Shown here piece after piece: positions 52,632 to 60,694 of a DNA stretch of 64,000 nt. The translations under genes and the position numbers were made by a program. The stretch is from an uncultured Selenomonadales bacterium (lineage in GTDB: Bacteria > Bacillota > Negativicutes > Selenomonadales > Selenomonadaceae): contig CALFJB010000056.1 in the NCBI GenBank assembly GCA_937877565.1, positions 1-64,000 on the forward strand, written 5' to 3'. The notes beneath the pieces were generated by a model. The model worked only from the letters and a program-made list of their open reading frames with translations, was not told the origin of the DNA and ran no database searches. The first letter of the stretch is position 1, and every line of letters begins with the position of its first letter.

Positions 52632-53463
52632 TGCCTGCCCCTCCTATCATTTCATTTGCATATTTGGCGATTAATTCCGCCTGCGAAATTTTTTCCTCCG
52701 GCGTCGAAGTATTTACCTCCTCCGCGCCGCTTTTCATATTGTCTTCCAACATTTTTGAAAAGGCAGTTTCGCCCTTCATAGTTTTATTTTTCTGCGCAGA
52801 CTTTACCGCGTCAATATATTTTTGAACGGTTGAAAGTTCCGCCCCTTCGGCTATCGCCACGTCGATTAGCGCGTTCACTTCCAAGCTTTCACTTTTCAAC
52901 GCCGTTAATTCGCTCACGCGCTTTCTTTCAGCCGCCAATACCGAATTTTTATATTTGTTCATTAATTCTTTGCCTTCTGCCGACATTTCTACCTCTCCTA
53001 AATTTTCATCAATTTTATCAATAAGTCCAAGCTCCAGCGCGTCTTCCGCCGTCATCCACGTTTCCGCGTCCATCATTTCTGATATTTCTGCGCGACTCAA
53101 CTTCAACTTCGTCGAATATATATCTAAAATCGATTCTTTGATTAAGTCCAGCGAATTTTTCAGCTTGTCCAATTCCTCCGCCGTGTAAAAGTCAAATAAA
53201 ATTACGCCGGGATTATGGATCATAAAAATTGAACCGGTTGACGCCGTGACTTCCCCCGCGCACAAAATTAACGTCGCCGCGCTTGCACATAATCCATCTA
53301 CCACGATTGACGCGCCTTTATTCTTCAAAAGATTGTACATTGACAGCGCAGAAAAGATGTTCCCGCCCGCGCTGTTCACGTGTATTTCTAATTCGTCGCC
53401 GCTTAGATATTCCGCCAACTGCTGCAACGTCTCATTTGTTATTTCATCATATATGTAAAACAT
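52621..53463 (-). CDS. ClpP-like prohead protease
   Basis: 280 residues. A ClpP/S14-type protease domain (about residues 1-165) shows the serine site in GLCASAATLILCAG and the histidine in FMIHNPG. The C-terminal part is helical and charged, likely a scaffold region as in lambda gpC/Nu3-type fusions. It matures the head during assembly. Order portal-protease-decoration-capsid is standard. Confidence 0.92.
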   Translation of the reverse strand: MFYIYDEITNETLQQLAEYLSGDELEIHVNSAGGNIFSALSMYNLLKNKGASIVVDGLCASAATLILCAGEVTASTGSIFMIHNPGVILFDFYTAEELDKLKNSLDLIKESILDIYSTKLKLSRAEISEMMDAETWMTAEDALELGLIDKIDENLGEVEMSAEGKELMNKYKNSVLAAERKRVSELTALKSESLEVNALIDVAIAEGAELSTVQKYIDAVKSAQKNKTMKGETAFSKMLEDNMKSGAEEVNTSTPEEKISQAELIAKYANEMIGGAGNVR

Positions 53464-53478
53464 ATTTCACCTCAATTT

Positions 53479-53501
53479 AAAAAGCCCTGCAACTGCAGAG
53501 C
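53479..53501 (-). terminator. Hairpin inside the late operon
   Basis: Reading leftward GCTCTGCA and TGCAGGGC pair and are followed by five T, 20-odd bases before the protease gene. It could act as a partial terminator or attenuator. Confidence 0.45.
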
Positions 53502-53512
53502 CGTTATTTTTC

Positions 53513-53653
53513 TTAGAAAAGTTTTTCGCCTAAAATCTTTTCGGCGTCTTCATCCATTTCAAACGGCGTTTCAATTTCCGGCTGTCCAAAATAACTGTTT
53601 TCAAGTACGCTGAAAACGTCCCACGCCTTCGCGCCGCGCCCTGCAAAGTCCAA
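53513..53653 (-). CDS. Candidate 46-residue protein, possibly frameshifted remnant
   Basis: Between portal and protease there is a frame reading DFAGRGAKAWDVFSVLEN, SYFGQPEIETPFEMDEDAEK and an end ILGEKLF. It can start at a TTG (53653). Another frame offers a better start (ATG with GGAATTGG upstream, MLKDMTF) exactly one base out of register, so the gene may have lost a single-base match. The acidic, protein-like composition suggests it is or was coding. Confidence 0.45.
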   Translation of the reverse strand: MDFAGRGAKAWDVFSVLENSYFGQPEIETPFEMDEDAEKILGEKLF

Positions 53654-53685
53654 ATGTCATATCTTTCAGCATTTTTACCAATTCC

Positions 53686-55152
53686 TTAATCGCTGTAAGG
53701 CGGGTTGTCAAACTTTTTTTGAAAAAGTTCATTTTCCATTTTCAACTGCTCGGCAACTTGCCAAAAGTCGTTGCCAATGCGTGTTGCTTCAATTTCTCGC
53801 GTTGAAATTCCCGTTTCAATCCTAAGTTTAGCGGCTGAAATTTCCTTTAATGGATCAATCGCAGGGCTTACTTCAACGCGCCAATCTGCCGTGCTCCAAC
53901 AATTTTTAATGAAAGGATTGTCGAAAAAGCCCGGCGCGTCGATTATTCCGCGTGCAATATTTTCTAGTAACCAACTTTCGTAAATCGGCTGGCAAAAATC
54001 ATTTACAAAAGATGTACGACGGTTTTTAAATTCTCTATCGGCTTCGATTAACGCCGCTCGCGAAGCGGAAAAACTGCTTTGAAAATTTGCCATTAAAACT
54101 TCAAACGGGATTCTCAAGGCACTGCCAATAATTTTAATGAAAAAATCAACGTACGGCGCAAAATTACTTTGACTGTTGCCGCTTTCAACGCTTTTAACGT
54201 CAACGCCGACCGGCAACCTGTTAAGCGTTCCCGCGCCCAATTTGTATTCCTTCAAGTCAAATTCTTCCTGCGGTAAAATCTGATTCAAATTAAAATCGGT
54301 GTTCGACTGTACAAAGAAAAGTGCGAAGAAACTTTTGATAATCGACGCCGTCAACTCCGCGTCAGAATAGCGCGCAACCTGTTTCAAACTTTCGATGACG
54401 GGAGCTAAAAGCGGCGCGCCTCTGAACATATCCGGGCGCGTGTCGTAGCAGATGTGCAAGACATTTCTAAATCCATTTTCGCCGAACATTTTCACGCGTT
54501 GCCATTTTAATTCCGGCGTTCCCGTAAATGGCTCGTTCCAAATTTTATTTGAAATGTGAATCGCCGTTAATCTGCCGCTGCCGTCAACTTCAACGCCGTT
54601 TACTATTCGCCCGTTGCCTTTTAACATTTCCACCGAATTTATCAACGCGCCGTTCGTCAAGGGGTTTGAAACTCTCTGCGCCTCAATCAGTTGCAATTTC
54701 AACGTATACGCTGAATCTTTTCTACGTTTGAAAAGGCAGAAGCAGTCGCCGTCCGCCAAATACGATATGAACGCTATTCTCTGCAATTCAAAAAAATTGT
54801 TCCGCCGGTTGAAGTCGCAGTCCAAACTATTTGCCCACTGATTGAATAGCGTTTGAGTCCTGCGCGACCATTCACGCACTGCATCTGCTGACATTTTCAA
54901 CGCTTTAAAATCCGGCGTCGGAAATATTTTCAAGCCAGTTGAAATTGTACCGTTCAGCATCGTATTTATCGCCGCCGCGCCTATCGGTGAATTTATCGCC
55001 AAGTCGAAGGAGCGGTTACGTAAAATATTTAAATTCGTGTCAAGGTCTGAAACTGCCGAATAATGGCGCGGCGTCCATTCCTTCAGCGTATTTTTACTTG
55101 GACTTGCCCCGCCGCTGCTGTAACCGCTATTTTTATATTTATGTTTTTTCAT
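53686..55152 (-). CDS. Portal protein (lambda gpB-like)
   Basis: 488 residues. The start is Lys/Ser-rich, then WTPRHYSAVSDLDTNLNILRNRSFDLAINSPIGAAAINTM, characteristic of the lambda portal family (Phage_portal_2). Later parts include LHICYDTRPDMFRGAPLLAPVIESLKQ and IPFEVLMANFQSSFSASRAALIEADREFKNRR. The dodecameric portal is the DNA entry point and terminase dock. Confidence 0.94.
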   Translation of the reverse strand: MKKHKYKNSGYSSGGASPSKNTLKEWTPRHYSAVSDLDTNLNILRNRSFDLAINSPIGAAAINTMLNGTISTGLKIFPTPDFKALKMSADAVREWSRRTQTLFNQWANSLDCDFNRRNNFFELQRIAFISYLADGDCFCLFKRRKDSAYTLKLQLIEAQRVSNPLTNGALINSVEMLKGNGRIVNGVEVDGSGRLTAIHISNKIWNEPFTGTPELKWQRVKMFGENGFRNVLHICYDTRPDMFRGAPLLAPVIESLKQVARYSDAELTASIIKSFFALFFVQSNTDFNLNQILPQEEFDLKEYKLGAGTLNRLPVGVDVKSVESGNSQSNFAPYVDFFIKIIGSALRIPFEVLMANFQSSFSASRAALIEADREFKNRRTSFVNDFCQPIYESWLLENIARGIIDAPGFFDNPFIKNCWSTADWRVEVSPAIDPLKEISAAKLRIETGISTREIEATRIGNDFWQVAEQLKMENELFQKKFDNPPYSD

Positions 55153-55309
55153 TTTTCATCAATTCACTAAAAATTATCAGATTTAAAACCTGCACTGATT
55201 GAATTTCAAAAAATATTGCTGAAATTTCGTTCCCGCTAAAATAATTCCACCCGTTTAATATCATCGTCAACACATTTAATATGAATATTATCAAAAAAAA
55301 TTGGTTCAT
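55139..55309 (-). CDS. Candidate 56-residue protein between gpW and portal
   Basis: A frame starting ATG at 55309 overlaps the gpW stop as ATGA and runs 14 bases into the portal gene. The product is hydrophobic at its N-terminus (FFLIIFILNVLTMIL) and mixed later. Coupled overlap at both ends suggests a genuine gene, but there is no strong Shine-Dalgarno and the base composition is close to random AT-rich DNA. Function unknown. Confidence 0.4.
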   Translation of the reverse strand: MNQFFLIIFILNVLTMILNGWNYFSGNEISAIFFEIQSVQVLNLIIFSELMKNEKT

Positions 55310-55515
55310 TCTATAAATACAACTCTTTTCCTATTGCCATTTGATGGGTCGTCTGAATTAAGCTGCGCGAGTAAATCACTGATTTCAGCTTGTACTTCTT
55401 TTAAATTCGCCCGCGTGAGCTGTCTGTCACCGATGACATAACTTTGGCTCTGTAAAATGGCGCGTTCTGCCTCAAGATAAGCGGCTAGCCGCGCTTTTAA
55501 AATTTCTTTGTTCAT
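55306..55515 (-). CDS. gpW-like head-tail connector
   Basis: 69 residues from the ATG at 55515, which has AAGGAG six bases upstream. LKARLAAYLEAERAILQSQSYVIGDRQLTRANLKEVQAEISDLLAQL matches the gpW family. gpW binds the portal ring and prepares it for tail joining. Order terminase-gpW-portal is as in lambda. Confidence 0.87.
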   Translation of the reverse strand: MNKEILKARLAAYLEAERAILQSQSYVIGDRQLTRANLKEVQAEISDLLAQLNSDDPSNGNRKRVVFIE

Positions 55516-55537
55516 AATTCTCCTTTTCAAACGCCGA

Positions 55538-55581
55538 AAATCCCGTTATAATTGCCTTGAGTACGACAATAAGCGGGATTT
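55538..55581 (+). other. Leader hairpin of HNH element, copy 2
   Basis: AAATCCCG pairs with CGGGATTT across a loop containing TATAAT and is followed by a six-T run. Homologous in place and layout to 50,873-50,919. Confidence 0.65.
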
Positions 55582-55633
55582 TTTACTTTATTTATTTTAG
55601 TTGAAAATTCCCGCCTAAGGCAGATGAAATTTT

Positions 55634-56113
55634 ATGAGTGTTTGGAATTTCAAAGATTTAACAGGTATGACTTTCGGACGCCTTACGGTTATTGAACGTG
55701 CCAAAAACGCTAATGACGGTCACGCCCGTTGGTTGTGCCGTTGCAGTTGCGGTAATTTGTGCATTGTTCTTGGCAAACATTTAATAAGTGGTAAAATTCA
55801 ATCCTGCGGTTGTTTAGGGCGTGAGAAAAGCCAACACAAAACATTCAATGGCTTATACAAAAGTTTATCGCACTTGTCAAAGGCAGATGCTTTAGTTTTA
55901 TGATTACGTTTCAACGCTTGAACATTTCGAAGAAAAAGGTTCCGCGAAAATAATAACGGCAATTATGAACCGGGTAATTTAAAATGGTCAACGCAAGCTG
56001 AACAAAACCGCACTGAACCTCCCAATATCAAAGTAAATTACAACGGCGTTGAAATGTGTTTAATGGACGCCGCCGAAAAATCCGGCACACTTTACGCCAA
56101 AGATACCGCGTAG
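55634..56113 (+). pseudogene. Decayed AP2/HNH-type endonuclease element, copy 2
   Basis: Opposite strand to the phage genes, in the 650-bp gap between gpW and the large terminase. The first 80 residues are intact: FKDLTGMTFGRLTVIERAK, RWLCRCSCGNLCIV, SGKIQSCGCLGREKSQ, a zinc-binding start. After SLSH the frame is lost; other frames read LEHFEEKGSAK and NGNYEPGNLKWSTQAEQN then VNYNGVEMCLMDAAEKSG. So the HNH core has been deleted. A homing-type endonuclease that has died is the best reading. Confidence 0.78.
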
Positions 56114-56166
56114 GCGATAGAGGCGAACGTCTTTTCAGACCTGCAAAAAAATATAATAAACAATAA

Positions 56167-58044
56167 CTAACCAAAAATATCAATTTCTCGACTAATAATT
56201 TTTTTATTGGTCGTTTTTTTATTTTCAACAACGCCTTCGCGCAGGGCTGCCGCTTGCATTTTCCAAAATTCAGCCGGTTCCAAATTGCCAATACAAGACT
56301 TCATCGCCGCTAAATTGTAGTTTCTTATATCCAAACTTTCATTCCGCGACTTCGGGTTTATTTTCTCCCACGTCATATTTATCACGCCGCCACTTTTACG
56401 CGCCGTCAATCTTTCCGCTATTAATTCCTTAAAATATATTTCATCATAGCCGCGCTCCAGTTCATCATCTACCGGGAAATGAAAACTTTTCGCCCCGGGC
56501 GGCTCTATCGCTAACCTGCTAAATATTTCTGCCTTCCCGGTATCTACGCCCAATATTACCAAGATAATATTCGCATTCTTCGGCTTGCCAAATTGATATA
56601 AAAGCGGCAAACCTGCGCCACCTTTGCCTTTTATCGCAAACACGCCTTTCACTTGCCGCGTACTGCAATATTTATATACTTCGTCCGTTGAAAAGCCTGA
56701 ATCAATAAAAGTCCGCGCAACTTTTAAAGTTTTACCGTTTGAAAAGTGATATTCCCTATCTAAAATTTTATCTAATTCAAGCCACGTACTTTGCTTAGTC
56801 GGACTGCCCCAATTTGTCCCGCGTAAAATTCCATAACAACTTTCATCAGACGACCAACCGCATATTTCAATTTCAAGGCGATTAGCTTGCACGTCAACGC
56901 CCGCCGTCAAAAGTAATACTTCCTCCGGCAATTCCGCCAAATATTTCTCACGCCTCTGCAAAAATATATTCTCGTCTTGAAATTCTCCGCGTACTTGATA
57001 ACTTACGCCAAACCGCGTATTAAATACCACGCGCTCACGTGTCTCGTCGCCTTTCGCCTCCAAATATTCCTGCATTATCTGCCGCCAACTCAAAAACGTT
57101 GAACTAAATCCATTTACCCAAAAACTGCGCACGCCATTTTTTAAAGCGTCCAAATTCTCCGCCACGTACTTTTGCGCCGCGTTTTTCATAGTTAATTCAC
57201 TAAATTCAAAGCTACAATCAGGACACCTCCAATTTACTGAATTAACTGTGATTGTTCGATTCTTCAACTCATCTACCTTTTCCGTAAAATCTACCTTCAT
57301 ATCCCGATAATCCAGCCAGTGATATTCCCCGCAATTCGGACATTGATGCAGCCACTTTTCTTGCGTCCCTAGCAAATATTCCTTGTCTATCCTTGAATAA
57401 CCTTCAACTGTTGGCGTCGAAAATAGCGCAGTCTTCCGATTAAAATACGTCGTCTGCCGCTTTTCTGCTAGTGAAATTGGGTCACCTTCCTCACTTGCTG
57501 ACGCCGGGTATCTGTCGCACTCGTCACATAATAATATACGTATTGGCTTTGACGCTAACCCTGCAGGCGAATTCGCTCCTACTAATACTATTCTGCCGCC
57601 GCGATACATTTTTGAAAGTATCGTCTGATTTGAATTGCGCGTCTTGTTTAAATCGTAAAATAGCGGCGTCAATACCGCGCTGTCTTTTATCATTCGCTCC
57701 AACCGGTCTTTGGAAAAATCCTGCGCCGTCTCCAACGTCGGCTGCACTATCATCAAGTTGCACGGGTCTAAATGTGCGAACCGTCCAATTATTGCTAACA
57801 GTAATTGACTTTTGCCGGACTGTGAACTGGATTTAAACACGATTTTTTGCACTTCGTCATCTGTGAACGCGTTCATTATTTCCTTTACATACGGCGTCCT
57901 TGAAGTTTTGTACCTGCCCGGTTCCGCCGCCGTACTCGGCAAGTATAAATATTTATCCGCCCATTCTGAAACTGTCATTCGCGGTACCGGGCGTAAACTT
58001 TTCGCCAACATATTTTTCAGTGCCGTTATCGTTTTCATTTTCAT
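56167..58044 (-). CDS. Terminase large subunit (lambda gpA family)
   Basis: 625 residues. Packaging ATPase and nuclease: SEWADKYLYLPSTAAEPGRYKTSRTPYVKEIM at the start, Walker A FKSSSQSGKSQLLL near 75, Walker B ILLCDECDRYP near 165, a CPNCGEYHWLDY zinc-type region near 240 and a C-terminal nuclease domain with VDVQANRLEIEICGW and FIDSGFSTDEVY. The start at 58044 overlaps the small subunit by 92 bp; internal ATGs at 58011 or 57978 are possible. Confidence 0.94.
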   Translation of the reverse strand: MKMKTITALKNMLAKSLRPVPRMTVSEWADKYLYLPSTAAEPGRYKTSRTPYVKEIMNAFTDDEVQKIVFKSSSQSGKSQLLLAIIGRFAHLDPCNLMIVQPTLETAQDFSKDRLERMIKDSAVLTPLFYDLNKTRNSNQTILSKMYRGGRIVLVGANSPAGLASKPIRILLCDECDRYPASASEEGDPISLAEKRQTTYFNRKTALFSTPTVEGYSRIDKEYLLGTQEKWLHQCPNCGEYHWLDYRDMKVDFTEKVDELKNRTITVNSVNWRCPDCSFEFSELTMKNAAQKYVAENLDALKNGVRSFWVNGFSSTFLSWRQIMQEYLEAKGDETRERVVFNTRFGVSYQVRGEFQDENIFLQRREKYLAELPEEVLLLTAGVDVQANRLEIEICGWSSDESCYGILRGTNWGSPTKQSTWLELDKILDREYHFSNGKTLKVARTFIDSGFSTDEVYKYCSTRQVKGVFAIKGKGGAGLPLLYQFGKPKNANIILVILGVDTGKAEIFSRLAIEPPGAKSFHFPVDDELERGYDEIYFKELIAERLTARKSGGVINMTWEKINPKSRNESLDIRNYNLAAMKSCIGNLEPAEFWKMQAAALREGVVENKKTTNKKIISREIDIFG

Positions 58045-58543
58045 TTGCCTCTACAAATTTTGCGCCTTCCATTTCTGATGCAAGCTCATTTAAATTATCT
58101 TCAATCTCATTTGCTAAGATTGAATTAATCTGCGCGACGCTTTTGCCTTCCAACTGCGGACTAAGTTTCGCCGCTATTCCGGTTAATTTGTTTCTGAAAT
58201 TGACAAGCATTTCAGCCAAAACGCCTTCGACTTCCGCCGCCTCATACAAGTTGCCGCGTTCCTTTTCCAATTTCAATTCCGCCAATTCACGTTGCTTTTT
58301 AGTTAATAGCGCACGTTCCTTCCAATAGTTGATACTTTCCGCGCCGTCTTTTGCCGCCTGCTTACTCAAATAGTATTCGCGCAGGCTGTCTATCAAAAGT
58401 ATTGCGCCGCTTTTTGAACCTTCGTCTTTCATTAAAACCTGTTCGTCAATCAGCTGGCTCACTCGTTGCTGACTCACTCCGATTATCTGGGCAAATTGTG
58501 TTTGTGTTACCGTCCAGATTTTCGGGCTCCCTTGTAATTTCAT
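57953..58543 (-). CDS. Terminase small subunit (Nu1-like)
   Basis: 196 residues. N-terminal winged-helix/HTH (TVTQTQFAQIIGVSQQRVSQLIDEQVLM) for DNA recognition, then a long coiled region (KKQRELAELKLEKERGNLYEAAEVEGVLAEM) typical of Nu1/DNA-packaging proteins. Start ATG with AAGGAG. First gene of the late operon, behind a plausible promoter. Confidence 0.88.
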   Translation of the reverse strand: MKLQGSPKIWTVTQTQFAQIIGVSQQRVSQLIDEQVLMKDEGSKSGAILLIDSLREYYLSKQAAKDGAESINYWKERALLTKKQRELAELKLEKERGNLYEAAEVEGVLAEMLVNFRNKLTGIAAKLSPQLEGKSVAQINSILANEIEDNLNELASEMEGAKFVEANENENDNGTEKYVGEKFTPGTANDSFRMGG

Positions 58544-58579
58544 TGCTACTCCTTGTATTTTTCACTTTTTCGACTATTT

Positions 58580-58609
58580 ATTATAAAAAAACGTTCGCCG
58601 ACTCCTCAA
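58580..58609 (-). promoter_or_regulatory. Candidate late promoter
   Basis: Reading leftward: TTGAGG (58604-58609), 18-bp spacer, TATAAT (58580-58585), about 37 bp before the small-terminase start. The -35 match is weak, which would suit an activator such as the regulator encoded at 59,790. Confidence 0.55.
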
Positions 58610-58759
58610 AATTACAAATACTAGTGTTTTAATTTTTTCGTGCCTGCAAAAAAATTGGACTTCCGCCGCGCTACCGGCTTTTTTTTCGTTCACAGGACCC
58701 ATTATAAATCCTGCGCGACCAACTCATTAAAAAGGCGTATAAAATTTTATTTGAAACAG

Positions 58760-58788
58760 TTGAAAATTCAACGAGTTTAGATTATGAT
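58760..58788 (+). promoter_or_regulatory. Promoter of the oppositely oriented cargo gene
   Basis: TTGAAA (58760-58765), 17-bp spacer, TATGAT (58783-58788), about 28 bp before the ATG at 58,816. The rest of the gap 58,544-58,815 has no gene. Confidence 0.65.
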
Positions 58789-58815
58789 ATTCAAAACTTT
58801 TAAGGAGTGTTTCTA

Positions 58816-59793
58816 ATGGATAAAAAGAATTTGCCCGAATACGCTAATCTTGAGTCGATTAAGAAAGAATTTTCATTGCCGGAACTTGTTCAGCTTTCCC
58901 GTGAGGAAAATTTCGCCGAATGGCTTACTGTAAATCTTTACGCCGGTGAAGCTCAACAACTTTTGGACATCGTCGAAAATGACGGTACAGATGCCGAAAT
59001 TGCCGCCGTCCTCTGCAAAATCTTCAAATATAAATTCGACGAATTGAGCGACGCCGAAATTTCCCAAATTTCAGCTGTCATCAACCGCGCACGCGCCCGC
59101 GTCAATAATAAAGCGGTCGTCGTTGAAAATCAAGCCGACTTAGCGCACGCTATTTGGGCGACTACAAACGAAATTATTTGCCTCAATGGCGGCGAATTCA
59201 AAATTGCGATTGGCGTGCCGAACAAAACTTACAAGGGCTTTAATAACGCCGTCGTTGATATTTTCTTTGATAAGGATATTGACTTGGACGCTCAAAATAT
59301 CACGCTTGAAAATCTTCAACTTTGCCTGCGTTCGCCCATCAACGTCAAAATGGACAATTCCAAAAACGTTAAAGTTATCAACGCCTTTAAAACTATCCTC
59401 AACGAAAATATTTCATCAGAGGAAATTGCAGACGTTTTGCGTGGCAGGAGTCCTTTTGAATCCGCCGAACAATTCCGCGCACGCGCAGAAAATATCAAAG
59501 GTCTTGCCGTTGGTACCGTACTTTTGGAAGATAAAAATTACAAATTCGACGAACAGACTTTCAAAATTGCGCCGGAGTGGAACTTTGATTTTATTTCAGT
59601 CCTGCGCGACTTCACCGCCAATAAGTCCTTCACTTTGAAAATTGCGCCCGCCGACGCTGAAAAACTCTACGCCAACGAACGCAAACTTCAAATTTTCGCC
59701 GATTTAACTTTTGCCGATAATAAATTGACTATCGCTAGCCTGTACCTTGAAACTCAAAGCGCAGGTAGAGTTTACCTTGAAAAGTGGAACTAA
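58816..59793 (+). CDS. Unrecognised cargo (moron) protein
   Basis: 325 residues on the strand opposite all neighbours, with its own promoter and AAGGAG before the ATG. The first 90 residues are helical and acidic (LPELVQLSREENFAEWLTVNLYAGEAQQLLDIV, then DAEIAAVLCKIFKYKFDELSDAEISQISAVINRARARV). The middle begins VVENQADLAHAIWATTNEIICLNGGEFKIAIG, like the start of a right-handed beta-helix. The last third includes NFDFISVLRDFTANKSF. No known family. Codons look like the host's. A lysogenic-conversion gene is the likeliest reading. Confidence 0.7.
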   Translation: MDKKNLPEYANLESIKKEFSLPELVQLSREENFAEWLTVNLYAGEAQQLLDIVENDGTDAEIAAVLCKIFKYKFDELSDAEISQISAVINRARARVNNKAVVVENQADLAHAIWATTNEIICLNGGEFKIAIGVPNKTYKGFNNAVVDIFFDKDIDLDAQNITLENLQLCLRSPINVKMDNSKNVKVINAFKTILNENISSEEIADVLRGRSPFESAEQFRARAENIKGLAVGTVLLEDKNYKFDEQTFKIAPEWNFDFISVLRDFTANKSFTLKIAPADAEKLYANERKLQIFADLTFADNKLTIASLYLETQSAGRVYLEKWN

Positions 59794-60227
59794 TCTATAT
59801 CTATTAAATGAAACCACGCCGCACATAACGCCGCGTAGTTTCTTATCTTTTCCAACGTTCGATAATACCCGTCTGAACTTATTCCTAGCCTCGCGCAGGT
59901 TTTTTTAAAATCTTCGCGGCTGTATCGACCGTGCATCACTTCAAAATATATTTCCCCATTCCGGCGGCAATAGCTGCGCGTCTTGCCTATCACTTCCAGC
60001 CATTGTTCCGGATTCAGCAATTTCACATTGTCTATCACTACCGACTGTACCGGCGTTAAATTCCTTATCGCCGTCATTGCAGTTGGGTCTGAAAGTTGGC
60101 TGTCGTTGCGTACTTCGCTTATCGCAGCCTTATTTTTTTTATGATACACTTCCTCCAGTATCAGTGGCTCGTTGTAAAAGACGTACTCTATCTTTCGTAA
60201 ATAATTTGTACCGTTGATTCTTTGCAT
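59790..60227 (-). CDS. Probable late transcription regulator (RinA/ArpU-like)
   Basis: About 145 residues. NYLRKIEYVFYNEPLILEEVYHKK, then SDPTAMTAIRNLTPVQSVVI and a C-terminal helical region SREDFKKTCARLGISSDGYYRTLEKIRNYAAL that resembles a sigma-region-4/HTH. Size, order and location just upstream of the packaging operon fit ArpU/RinA-type late activators. ATGs at 60239 and 60227 are both possible. A terminator hairpin lies directly upstream. Confidence 0.65.
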   Translation of the reverse strand: MQRINGTNYLRKIEYVFYNEPLILEEVYHKKNKAAISEVRNDSQLSDPTAMTAIRNLTPVQSVVIDNVKLLNPEQWLEVIGKTRSYCRRNGEIYFEVMHGRYSREDFKKTCARLGISSDGYYRTLEKIRNYAALCAAWFHLIDID

Positions 60228-60244
60228 AACTTTTTCCATATACC

Positions 60245-60270
60245 AAAAAAGCCGCATCACCGGCTGCGGC
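60245..60270 (-). terminator. Terminator hairpin directly upstream of the late regulator
   Basis: Reading leftward GCCGCA, an 8-nt loop and TGCGGC are followed by six T. It ends six bases before the first candidate start codon, so early transcription may need to read through it to express the regulator. Confidence 0.65.
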
Positions 60271-60325
60271 TTCGTTGGTTTAACCCGTACAAAAATTTTA
60301 TAAGGAGGTTTTACCGATTGCCTTA

Positions 60326-60358
60326 ATGGACAACTACGATAACCCGTTAAAAGTTTAA
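60326..60358 (+). other. Possible 10-residue leader peptide
   Basis: MDNYDNPLKV with AAGGAGG 17 bases upstream of the ATG; an ATT codon sits at proper spacing. Its DNA resembles the start of the next small frame (GATAACCCGTT shared). Coding status doubtful. Confidence 0.25.
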
Positions 60359-60378
60359 CCCGAAAGGGGGATTCTTAA

Positions 60379-60456
60379 ATGGATAACCCGTTGTTAAATA
60401 CTGAAAACCTAAAACTTGACTCAAAAAAAACGCCTAGAGAAAAAAAACAAGAGTAA
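60379..60456 (+). CDS. Candidate 25-residue peptide
   Basis: ATG with AAAGGGGG eight bases upstream encodes a short hydrophilic peptide (MDNPLLNTENLKLDSKK, then a basic end). The ribosome-binding site is very good, which is the main support. It faces away from the phage genes, in a 430-bp gap that otherwise has no gene. Function unknown. Confidence 0.35.
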   Translation: MDNPLLNTENLKLDSKKTPREKKQE

Positions 60457-60570
60457 AGAAAGTAACAAATTAGAAAGGTGTTAATAATTTGGTGTGATAC
60501 AGAGAAATACCAAGAATAAAGAAAGTAACAAATTAGAAAGGGGGGTGTTAACGTTTTGGTGTGATACCAA
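60449..60570. repeat. Direct repeat of about 63 bp with TTGGT/ACCAA palindrome
   Basis: AGTAAAGAAAGTAACAAATT followed by AGAAAGG..GTGTTAA and TTTGGTGTGATAC occurs twice (from 60,449 and 60,512). The second copy ends in TTGGTGTGATACCAA (60,556-60,570), a perfect 5+5 palindrome; in the first copy ACCAA lies further away. This may be an operator region. Each copy also holds a tiny frame reading W-C-D-T. Confidence 0.6.
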
Positions 60571-60694
60571 TGATTGTAAGTGATTTATCTTGAAGTTGGT
60601 TTAAAACTGTAGATTTTCTACTGTAGAAATTATATCAAACTTTTCTGAATTTGTCAGCAAAATAAGCAGAATATTTCTTTAAAATAATTTTTCT

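Noticed and set aside
50873..55903. HNH elements as IscB/HEARO-type RNA-guided systems
   Set aside because: The proteins have the AP2/HNH homing-type start and lack RuvC motifs; the leaders are under 100 bp, too short for the known guide RNAs.
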